The translations under genes and the position numbers were made by a program. Source: Haliotis asinina (Eukaryota; Mollusca; Gastropoda; Lepetellida; Haliotidae). From it: a stretch of DNA of 64,000 bases. Numbering within the stretch: position 1 is the first letter of the stretch; each line of letters begins with the position of its first letter. The stretch spans positions 28,153,118 to 28,217,117 of the forward strand of contig NC_090280.1 in the NCBI RefSeq assembly GCF_037392515.1, given 5' to 3'. Of the stretch, positions 35,345-47,300 are shown piece after piece. Under the pieces are notes generated by a model. It had not been told where the DNA came from. It saw only the letters and a list, made by a program, of their open reading frames with translations, and made no database searches.

Positions 35345-38300
35345 GTTCCGTTTCGCGGCACCTTTGACTGAGGAAGATATTGAAAGGAAATTATCTCGAT
35401 GTGTTCCAAGAACGACAAGGTACAAAAATGATTGGGCGAAAGGAGTATTCAGGCGATGGCAAGAAGAGCGTCGGACGAGGTCAATGGATGCAAACATCGC
35501 GCTGTCGTCGTCCGTCTTGACTGAAGACTTGCTGGATATGACTGCTAAAGATATAAATACAGCCCTAAAGTATTTCCTATTCGAGGCGAGGAAAGTGGAC
35601 GGGACTTGCTACCCAGCTGTTACTGTGTATGGGCTATTCACGGCAATAGCGTCACACTTGAAAGCTAACAAATCTCCTTACAATCTGATGGAAGGCGAAG
35701 AGTTCCAGGACAGCAGACAGGCACTGGACGCATGCATGCGTGAGAGGTCCACAGCTGGTCTTGGAGCAGACGTGAGAAAACCTACAGAGGTGATAACTCG
35801 AGACGAGGAGAACACTCTGTGGGAGAAGGGGGCTCTTGGAGAAGGCACGCCGCAAAAACTCCTGGACACAGTCCTCTACTTAACTGGTGAGTTGCATTTT
35901 GCATTTGATTTCCCTGTCGAAAAGTCGGATATTAGCAATTTTGGTATTTACAATCAAACCTTCACATCGAAAATAAATGTGATTAACTGGAACAAAATGC
36001 CCGACTTCACTTTGAGGCAAACCAAACCAAACAAAGTTTGGATGGATATTTTGAATCCCGTGTTAAGACCAAAATAGATAAACATTATATAATTGTGTAC
36101 GGAATTTTATTTTCCAGGACTTAACTTCGCCTTGAGAGGTGGAAAGGAACATCGGAGTTTAAGACTACACCAACAACCTCAGATTACAGGCCCACATACA
36201 GACCAGAACGGCCGCAGGTACCTGCAGTATGTGGAAGACGTCTCTAAGACAAATGCCGGGGGAGTGAAAGACAGGAAACTGCAGAAGAAAAAGGTGCGAG
36301 CGTATGAAAATACCAAGAACCCGGAACGATGTTATGTGCGCCTTTTCATGAAGTACAAGTCACTTTGGTATGTATTAGATGTTTTCTGATACATTTCTGA
36401 TACATGTTATACATTCTTTAGATATACCACTCATTTAATCACATCATGCGGGTGACTTGACCCATACTGCATGTAAATTGTCTTATAATTTTACTCCCTG
36501 ATGATGATTGCACGCATTGGTTTAGGGGCATATAAATGACAAATGCAAACATTTCATACTTAATTGATTCTATGTCAACACAATTTAACTTTCCAGCCTA
36601 CCATCTTCAACTCGAGCAAATGCGTTTTACTTCACCCCGATGAAGAAACCTAAGGATGGAAAATGGTACCTAGAGTCGCCCATGGGCCACAACACAATCC
36701 AGACAACGGTGAAGAGAATATGTGCTGAAGCCGGAATTGAAGGAAGGAAAACGAACCACTCGCTCAGATGCACTGCTGCTACCCGTCTCTACGAGGCAAA
36801 CATAAGCGAGCAACAGATTTGTGAACAAACTGGTATGTAACTCAATGAATATCTGCAAAACACGAATGAAACTTGAAGTGACTGGGCCAAATTCCAATTT
36901 GGCGATTTTAAATGCTAGAACTTGTGATGTCAACATGTGTTATGGTTAACATGCCAAGATCCGGGTTCGAATCCCAATGATGGCCCCAAGCAAAGCGATT
37001 ACAATATCATATAAATTGCTTTTCAAACGGTTATGTACAATTTGAAATGACTTATCAAGATGAATTCTTTTATTGTAGGTCACAAAAGCGAGGCAGTGAG
37101 GGTTTACAAGAGAACCAGTGATCAACAACAAGCAATGGCGTCAGATGTTCTCTCATGTTCAGCTCCAAAGAAAACTCAGACGTCTGCGACAGTGTCGGTT
37201 CCTACTTCAGAGGGAGATTCCGGTACAACACAAACTGTCGCTCACGGAAGTGTTACAATGACGTTCAATTTCAATTAAAACACTGTTGTCAGAGTTTTTG
37301 TTTTTCCTTTCCTGTGAATGCAGATTTCGGTGGCTGATCGCTCCAAACCGGTACTTTCGGGACGAGGGTTTACTCCTAGTAAAACCTGGGAATAGGTTTT
37401 ACTTAAATCTAGTTAAACCTATTCCCAGGTTTTACATTGGGAGTAAAACCTCTTACCGGGTATTGGTGCAAGTAGAAAGGATAATGACCATTAAAGGCAG
37501 TGATCAGAATTAGGTTTATAAGACATGACAACTGTTTGTGTTGCCAGGGTGCTAATTACATATGTGTTCTCAATGTAGCATACTAAAGTAATGTCTGAAA
37601 TAGAAAAAAAATGTCTTTTTGCATTTGTATCTACATAAGTCCTAAGTGATTTATTTCAACCAGACCATGACTTTATGCAAATTAGTTTGTGATGATATTG
37701 TATTGCAAATGACACTAATTAAAAGATCATTCTAAAACTTAACTTACCTTCATTATTAATGGTAGCTGGTGCAAAATTTAATAACTTTAATACTGAAACT
37801 ATTAAGGATGCAGCTGCCAAGGAGTCTCACTATCACTGTAAAAGGAAACAGGTAGGAGGGATCGTCTTAAATGATGTGTCAGGACAGGGTGTCACAGATG
37901 GTGGTTGGGGTCCGACTGGGGAATAGAGAGATCAGCTAAAATGTGATAAACCTTCAGGGGAATTAAGCTGGGGAAGTACACTTTTGGTCAGAACAATTTG
38001 CAAATAATATCCAGCCCAATCGATCTTCTGGTGGTCATGCCACCTTTGAATTTTGAGACATTTTATAAGATGGCTGAATTAAGCTTTTCTATAGGTATTG
38101 TACACATTTACGTATCTAAACATAGACCTCATGAAAAAAGATGCATAACATGTTAATCAAGAGATGAGACATATTCAACCACATGGAAAGGCATACTATA
38201 TCTCTGAGATGGACCCATGTGCCTGTAGGCAGCACATGCATTTCATGCTAGCTGAGTTGATGGTTCGTCGTCATACCTGGCTGGGTGATCTTATTGCCAA

Positions 38301-41300
38301 CTATGGTCTGATCTACTGTTTTCAGCAGCTATTCATATTTTTTGAAAGTTTTGTCTGATTTTATAAGTAAACATGCTTTTCTAGATATCCTACTGCACAT
38401 CCCACTGAATGCCGAGCTAGGCCAATGTGGGTTATTTTGATGTTTTGCTGTTTGCAGTTGTGTAAATTTTAGGGATACAGACTAGCAGCCAAACAACATT
38501 TTTTTTCTATTTCCGACACTACTGAAATAGATTACTAATGTTTGTGTTGACAGGCTGCTGATTACGTTTGCATTCTTTATGTAGCATACTAGATGACTAC
38601 TGTTTGTGTTGCCAGGGTGCTGACAACACTGTGTTCTTCATGAACTTTGGGAACAAAGAGCTGGAGCCGATTGGCTATGTCCCTGTCCCAGCGCCAGTGC
38701 GCAGCATGCAGTGGTCACCAGACAAGTTTGTGAGTACACAAATCCAGTCCCTTTAACTGTACATCCATCAACTCCCTTAAATTGTACATTCATCTAGTCC
38801 CTTTAACTGTCCATCCGTCTAGTCCCTTTTAACTGTACATCCATCAACTCCCTTAAATTGTACATTCATCTAGTCCCTTTAACTGTCCATCCATCCAACC
38901 CCATTAACTGTACATCCATCAAGTCCCTTTAACTGTACATCCATCAACTCCCTTAAATTGTACATTCATCTAGTCCCTTTAACTGTACATCCATCCAACC
39001 CCTTTAACTGTACATCCATCAAGTCTCTTTAACTGTACATCCATCAACTCCCTTAAATTGTACATTCATCTAGTCCCTTTAACTGTCCATCCATCCAACC
39101 CCTTTAACTGTACATCCATTAAGTCCCGTTAACTGTACATCCATCTAGTCCTGATGGAGAAGATTAAAACATTCTTTATGTCCTGGGGGGTTGTTTAACT
39201 TGCTCTGCTGTTCTGGTTGCAGAACAAGACAACACTGCTGGTGTTCTGTGAGGAGGGCAAGGTGGTGGAGATCCAGGCTCCGGAACCGGGCAAGTTTGAC
39301 ACGTCTCACTCCTACCACATTACTGGACTCCAGATGAAGACATTCACCTTCCGCAGCATCAAGTCCAGGCTTCGGGTGAGAAGACAGCAGCCTCCGTTCT
39401 TGGAAAAAACTGCATTATCACTTTTTTCATGTCATCATGATGTTGAGTGTGAGTCTTGCAGAACATTGACCAAAACCCAAACTGGGGTATGGTGAGTGAA
39501 CTGTTTTAGGCACGTGGCTAGTGATCCAGCATGTTTAAGGTGCTGGGATGGTGTCCACCAGTCAGCTTTGTGTGCAGACTCTTTCAGTGTTGTCACAACC
39601 CCTAGTGTACAGCACACAACCCTGTGCGCTTAGAAGAACTCACAAATTTGTTGGTAACTGACTAGATGGTGGCCACATGACTAAACAAACTCCTAGTTGT
39701 TGGTACAAGAATGTGCAGTAAAACTTGGAGAAAGTATAATGACTATATGTTCACTCAGCTGTGAATATGTACCTTCTAAGGAGGGGAAAACCACATTAAC
39801 TCTGTACACCTAGTTACTCCACAGGTTGCATTATGCCCAGGGAGTTGAGATTAAAAATATGATGTTCTGATGAGATTGACATCCAAAGATTGAAGGAAAC
39901 AAAGCACTTTGAGTATGTGTGTAGATAGGATTGACAATAGAGCTATGTAAATACACATGTAATAATAGTAAAAATGTTAAACTCAGTTCAAACTGAAATC
40001 CTGTTCCAACTGATATGAACACCAACTCATTGTTCCTGCAGCATGAAGAGGAGATGGAGAGGAAGCGCATTGAGGAAGAGGCTCGCAAGAAGAAGGAGGA
40101 AGAAGAGAGACGGAGGAGGATAGAGCGAGGACTAGAGACAGAATCTGAACATGGGGACGAAGAAGGTAGGTGTCCCGAGAGTACTCAGTATTGATGGCAG
40201 ATCATAGGGTTCAGCATCAGTTGTTCATGATAGTATCAAAGCAGCAAGAAGGACATTATACTTTATGGATGACAACTTCTCTATTATATTATCACATCTT
40301 TTCAGGTTGTTAATGCCTAGGGTGGTGGAGTAGCCTAGTGGTTAAAGTGTTGGCTTATCACACTGAAGACCTGGTTCAATTCCGCACAGGGGTACTATGT
40401 GGGAAGTGTCTCCTGGCATGATATTGCTGGAATATGATGTTGCTAAATAAGGTGCATAGAAACCATTCTCACTTACAGTTGTTAATACCTTTCATGCCTA
40501 CCATCATGCTGTCTTTGATAATTGCTGTTACTTGTATTTGTCTGTTTTGGACTGTTGTATTTCGCTATTGCTTGACAAGGGTGTATGAATCTAACATCAT
40601 ATTATAACAGAGAAGTTGTCATCCACAAAGTATCAGCCTTTCTTGTTACTAATGAGTGGTGGTGGGGTAGCCTCATGGTCAAAGTGTTTGGTCATCATGC
40701 TGAATTGTCATGGGATCGATGCCCCACATATGAAGCTCATTTCTGGTGTCCCATCATGATATTGTTTGAAGGTTGCTGAAAGCTTCATAAAACCATACTC
40801 ACTCACATAGTCACTATTACTAATCAACTTGTAAAATTTCAGTTGAACAGATCATTCAGAACAGTGTTTGCTTGTATTGAATTTGCTATATTTGCTGCCC
40901 ACATTCTGATGATGACTGATTAATGGGGTCACAATTCCTATGATGGTTTTGAAAGGGTACATGAAACATTAAAATGATCAATAGAAAGGGGCGAGGGATG
41001 ATGTTTGAGATGACGTTGGGTGTCTCTGTGTGTGTGAATAATGACCATGTGTGACTTGATCTTCACAGAGGAAGAAACAAAGCCTGTTGAAGAAGAATGG
41101 CATCCTTACATCCCGGATGTCCCCAGTCCTATAATGCAAGGCTTCTATTCCCAGGAGGGCTACTTCTGGTTGTCTATGGTAGGTCATGTCTATAAACACT
41201 TCAGTACATCTTGGATGTTCCCATCCCCATAATGCAAGGCTTCTATTCCCAGGAGGGCTACTTCTGGTTGTCTATGGTAGGTCATGTCTATAAACACTTC

Positions 41301-44300
41301 AGTACATCTTGGATGTTCCCATCCCCATAATGCAAGGCTTCTACTCCCAGGAGGGCTACTTCTGGTTGTCTCTGGTAGGTCCTGTCTTTACACATTTCAG
41401 TACATCCCTGATGTTCCCAGCCCACAATGCAAGGTGTCTATTCCCAGGAGGGCTACTTCTGGTTGTCTATGGTAGGTCATGTCTATAAACACTTCAGTAC
41501 ATCTTGGATGTTCCCATCCCCATAATGCAAGGCTTATACACCCAGGAGGGCTACTTCTGGTTGTCTCTGGTAGGTCCTGTCTTTACACATTTCAGTACAT
41601 CCCTGATGTTCCCAGCCCACAATGCAAGGTGTCTATTCCCAGGAGGGCTACTTCTGGTTGTCTATGGTAGGTCCTCTCTATACACACTTCAGTACATCCA
41701 GGATGTTCCCAGCCCACAATGCAAGGTGTCTATTCCCAGGAGGGCTACTTCTGGTTGTCTATGATAGGTCCTGTCTATACACACTTCAGTACATCATGAA
41801 TGTTCTGTCTAAGCAAACTTAACTCTACATCATAGAGGTCCCCAGCCTTCAGGTTAACATATGTCGGGGGATGTACAGGAATAGAGTTTTATGTTATTTT
41901 TCCTCTGCAGGGTGGTTTTGATGCAGGCTACCTGTATGAGTGTAAGCTCCTCACTGACACAGAGAAATCTGCGATGGCTGAGCAGTCAGTGGATGAACCA
42001 ATACGAGCAGTCCCAGTCCTGGAGTCTGATGATGTTCCTGTCTCGGTCATTGAGTTCAGGTTGGCACCTTGCACCTTGTCTTGTTCTTAGAGAGCTACCT
42101 GCTCTTGGCTGTAGGAGGCCTGGTGGGGCCCTGTAGATCTCACAAGGCAAAAATGAGATTTTCTTTTCGTAAATATTTTATTGAAAAATATACTTACAAC
42201 CATCGTAGGATTTTAAAATGGACATTTTAATGCTTAGATGAACCCCAAGGAGAACTTCCTCTGGAAAAGAATCAGTAACCTCTACAGGTTTGTAGGAATA
42301 TAATTATATGCCTACAATTACTTTTGTGTTGGTGTATATGTAATAGTATTAGAGTGTTTTTATTCTGAATTGATATTGTTTATCATCCCTAATGTTTGCA
42401 CATCCTTGACTTATTCAGTGGTTTTCTATCATTCAGCAACTCTGGCCAACAAGCACTCTTTGGTATGGAGAACGGGATGATCAGAGTTCAGCAGTTGGAA
42501 AATAAGTTTGACATCTCTGACTTGGGTCCATACTGGTCACTGAGTATCCATGACAACAACTATGGTCATGTGACAGCTCTCAGAACGAGCCACGATGGGA
42601 CAACACTGTTGTCGGTTGGAGCTGATGGCAACTTTTTCCAGTTTGGCTTCATGGACGAGGAGAAGCTTGTGCAGAAGATTGCTGAGAACAAGGCCAAGAT
42701 CCCATCAGCGAGGGTGAGCAGATTACTTAATCTGCCTTACAGACACATTCTGTACTTCATCCTCCATAATGCAGGGTGTTATATCTTTAATGATGTAATA
42801 CCTCGGTCCTACCTGAAACGAATGCTTTATTTCTGATATCATGTCATTAACCCATTATGCATGTCTCCAACACAACTGCCCTTTTGTGAGACTAATTTGA
42901 TTGAAGAAGTAATCGTAGCATTATGCTGTCAAATTGGGATCAGAGTGGAGCAATGGTATTCTTGGAATATAGAGATAGGAAGTACACTTGTTGTTTGAGA
43001 AGGGCGGTGGGGTAGCCTAATGGTTAACCTGGGTTGATTTCACACATGGCTACAGTTTGTAAGGCCAATTTCAAGTCTCCTTTAGCCGTGATTTTGCTGA
43101 ATAATGCTAGAAGTGACATAAAAGTAAAATTCACTCACTCACTCACTCACTCACTGTTAAACTGAAGTTGGGCAAACTAAAACATCTTGAACTTTAAATT
43201 GTAGATTACTTTCAATAATTTGAAGGGTCTCACTGGTGAGAATTAGCCTTTAATTGTCTAACGTGACAAATTATATGCTCTGCTGTGGAGATATTTGACC
43301 CCAGATGTGTCAATTACCAAACTGTCTGATATAGCTGCTCACAGGTTGTTATGTAAGAAGGTCATTTTATAGTTGCCAAGGTGATTTAGAGTTAATAACA
43401 GGACCAGTAATCAAGCAGTTAAAAGTATCAATGCCTGTTTGGACAATATGGTTTTCTGTACTTCCATGTTTTTCATTTCAGATAGTGTTTAAAGTGTTTT
43501 GAAACTTTCCAATTGTAACAGACTAATAAATATTAGGCATGTGAAAAAGACATATATCAAGATATCTTACAGGGATTGTAATGTTAAATAATATGAATTC
43601 ATTTTATTAAATCATTTTCCTGGTAGTAACAAGGTTTACCCCCATGTAAATTTGTAGCTACATATTTACAACTAAGGTTTTATTGATGCTGACCTGTGTT
43701 TTCAGAAACAAGAAGACAGAGAGCGGGCTATTGATGACATAGATGATCCCAATGCCTACAGGTGAAAAACTGAATGTAGTCATGGAAACCAGTGTGGTTG
43801 CTTGTGATGGTTACATGTGGAATGTTGGGAAGATATAGACATGGGATGGTGTTGAAGGCTGTCGGTGAGTGTGTGGAATGTTGGGGAGATATAGACACAG
43901 GATGGTGTTGAAGGCTGTCGGTGAGTGTGTGGAATGTTGGAGAGATATAGACATGGGATGGTGTTGAAGGCTGTCGGTGAGTGTGTGGAATGTTGGAGAG
44001 ATATAGACATGGGATGGTGTTGAGGGCAGACGGTGAGTGTGTGGAATGTTGGAGAGATATAGACATGGGATGGTGTTGAAGGCTGTTGGTGAGTGTGTGG
44101 AATGTTGGGGAGATATAGACATGGGATGGTGTTGAAGGCTGTCGGTGAGTGTGTGGAATGTTGGGGAGATATGGACATGGGATGGTGTTGAAGGCTGTCG
44201 GTGAGTGTGTGGAATGTTGTGGAGATATAGACATGGGATGGTGTTGAAGGCTGTCGGTGAGTGTGTGGAATGTTGGGAAGATATAGACATGGGATGGTGT

Positions 44301-47300
44301 TGAAGGCTGTCGGTGAGTGTGTGGAATGTTGGGGAGATATAGACACAGGATGGTGTTGAAGGCTGTCGGTGAGTGTGTGGAATGTTGGAGAGATATAGAC
44401 ATGGGATGGTGTTGAAGGCTGTCGGTGAGTGTGTGGAATGTTGGAGAGATATAGACATGGGATGGTGTTGAGGGCAGACGGTGAGTGTGTGGAATGTTGG
44501 AGAGATATAGACATGGGATGGTGTTGAAGGCTGTTGGTGAGTGTGTCGAATGTTGGGGAGATATAGACATGGGATGGTGTTGAAGGCTGTCGGTGAGTGT
44601 GTGGAATGTTGGGGAGATATGGACATGGGATGGTGTTGAAGGCTGTCGGTGAGTGTGTGGAATGTTGGGGAGATATAGACACAGGATGGTGTTGAAGGCT
44701 GTCGGTGAGTGTGTGGAATGTTGGGGAGATATAGACATGGGATGGTGTTGAAGGCTGTCGGTGAGTGTGTGGAATGTTGGGGAGATATAGACATGGGATG
44801 GTGTTGAATTCTGTCGGTGAGTGTGTGGAATGTTGGGGAGATATAGACATGGGATGGTGTTGAAGGCTGTCGGTGAGTGTGTGGAATGTTGGGGAGATAT
44901 AGACATGGGATGGTGTTGAAGGCTGTCGGTGAGTGTGTGGAATGTTGGGGAGATATAGACATGGGATGGTGTTGAAGGCTGTCGGTGAGTGTGTGGAATG
45001 TTGATGAGATATAGACATGGGATGGTGTTGAGGGCTGTCGGTGAGTGTGTGGAATGTTGGGGAGATATAGACATGGGATGGTGTTGAAGGCTGTCGGTGA
45101 GTGTGTGGAATGTTGGGGAGATATAGACATGGGATGGTGTTGAAGGCTGTTGGTGAGTGTGTGGAATGTTGGGGAGATATAGACATGGGATGGTGTTGAA
45201 GGCTGTCGGTGAGTGTGTGGAATGTTGGGGAGATATGGACATGGGATGGTGTTGAAGGCTGTCGGTGAGTGTGTGGAATGTTGGGGAGATATAGACATGG
45301 GATGGTGTTGAAGGCTGTCGGTGAGTGTGTGGAATGTTGTGGTGATATAGACATGGGATGGTGTTGAAGGCTGTCGGTGAGTGTGTGGAATGTTGTGGAG
45401 ATATAGACATGGGATGGTGTTGAGGGCTGTTGGTGAGTGTGTGGAATGTTGGGGAGATATAGACATGGGATGGTGTTGAAGGCTGTCGGTGAGTGTGTGG
45501 AATGTTGGGGAGATATAGACATGGGATGGTGTTGAAGGCTGTCGGTGAGTGTGTGGAATGTTGGGGAGATATAGACATGGGATGGTGTTGAGGGCAGACG
45601 GTGAGTGTGTGGAATGTTGGGGAGATATGGACATGGGATGGTGTTGAAGGCTGTCGGTGAGTGTGTGGAATGTTGGGGAGATATAGACATGGGATGGTGT
45701 TGAAGGCTGTCGGTGAGTGTGTGGAATGTTGGGGAGATATAGACATGGGATGGTGTTGAAGGCTGTCGGTGAGTGTGTGGAATGTTGGGGAGATATAGAC
45801 ATGGGATGGTGTTGAAGGCTGTCGGTGAGTGTGTGGAATGTTGGGGAGATATAGACATGGGATGGTGTTGAGGGCAGACGGTGAGTGTGTGGAATGTTGG
45901 GGAGATATGGACATGGGATGGTGTTGAAGGCTGTCGGTGAGTGTGTGGAATGTTGTGGAGATATAGACATGGGATGGTGTTGAAGGCTGTCGGTGAGTGT
46001 GTGGAATGTTGGGAAGATATAGACATGGGATGGTGTTGAGGGCTGTTGGTGAGTGTGTGGAATGTTGGGGAGATATAGACATGGGATGGTGTTGAGGGCA
46101 GACGGTGAGTGTGTGGAATGTTGGGGAGATATGGACATGGGATGGTGTTGAAGGCTGTCGGTGAGTGTGTGGAATGTTGGGGAGATATAGACATGGGATG
46201 GTGTTGAAGGCTGTCGGTGAGTGTGTGGAATGTTGGGGAGATGTAGACATGGGATGGTGTTGAGGGCAGACGGTGAGTGTGTGGAATGTTGGAGAGATAT
46301 AGACATGGGATGGTGTTGAAGGCTGTTGGTGAGTGTGTGGAATGTTGGGGAGATATAGACATGGGATGGTGTTGAAGGCTGTCGGTGAGTGTGTGGAATG
46401 TTGGGAAGATATAGACATGGGATGGTGTTGAAGGCAGACGGTGAGTGTGTGGAATGTTGGGAAGATATAGACATGGGATGGTGTTGAAGGTAGACGGTGA
46501 GTGTGTGGAATGTTGGGGAGATATAGACATGGGATGGTGTTGAGGGCTGTTGGTGAGTGTGTGGAATGTTGGGGAGATATAGACACGGGATGGTGTTGAG
46601 GGCTGTTGGTGAGTGTGTGGAATGTTGGGGAGATATAGACATGGGATGGTGTTGAGGGTAGACGGTGAGTGTGTGGAATGTTGGGGAGATATAGACATGG
46701 GATGGTGTTGAGGGCTGTTGGTGAGTGTGTGGAATGTTGGGAAGATATAGACATGGGATGGTGTTGAAGGCTGTCGGTGAGTGTGTGGAATGTTGGGAAG
46801 ATATAGACATGGGATGGTGTTGAGGGCTGTTGGTGAGTGTGTGGAATGTTGGGAAGATATAGACATGGGATGGTGTTGAGGGTAGACGGTGAGTGTGTGG
46901 AATGTTGGGAAGATATAGACATGGGATGGTGTTGAAGGCAGTAGGCGATTGTGTGGAATGTGGTCTGCCTTTTACATCTCTTGTACAGTATGCCTGTTAT
47001 AATCCCTGTACAGTATGCCTGTTATATTTCCGGCAAAGCATGCCTGTTATATCCCCTGTACAGTATGCCTGTTAAACCCCATGTACAGTATGCCTGTTAA
47101 ATCCCATGTATAGTATGCCTGTTATATCTCCTGTACAGTATGCCTCTTAAATCCCATGTACAGTAGTCCTGTTATACCCCCTGTACAATGTGGCGGTTAT
47201 ATTCCTTGTGCAGTATGCCTGTTATTCCCCCTTTACAGCATGTCTGTTTAATCCCTTGTATAGTATTCCTGTACAGTATTCCTTGTACTCTATACAGTAT

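Larger units (their letters stand above)
34881..37461 (+). mobile_element. Crypton-like element in CFAP44 intron 14 (boundaries approximate)
   Basis: I delimit it by the two hairpins that bracket the recombinase gene. Cryptons lack long terminal inverted repeats and leave little or no target duplication, so exact ends cannot be set by eye. Near-identical 65-base host-like sequences flank it (34796-34860 and 37522-37588). Confidence 0.65.
28467..42713 (+). other. CFAP44: CFAP44 exons 6-20: WD40-repeat region (about residues 504-1314)
   Basis: Fifteen exons encode beta-propeller repeats, with WD-like ends such as [21 protein letters not shown] and TVRVFDY and blade starts such as [20 protein letters not shown] and GEILASGGADN. 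Exons 16-18 add a Glu/Arg-rich loop ([20 protein letters not shown]) between the propeller blades. This half is thought to form the globular head that contacts the dynein and microtubule surfaces. Confidence 0.88.

Noticed and set aside
35887-36077. Continuation of the recombinase exon 1 ORF through intron 1
   Set aside because: The frame is open to 36077, but the catalytic LRGGKEH block is only restored by splicing 35886 to 36118. The open intron is noted as a possible retained form, not the main product.
43728-46922. Three overlapping antisense ORFs of about 1,000 codons each (His/Ser/Thr/Pro-rich repeats)
   Set aside because: They lie in all three frames of the same 56-bp tandem array inside a CFAP44 intron. 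A unit without antisense stops whose length is not a multiple of 3 opens all frames together. There is no start context, splice logic or non-repeat sequence.
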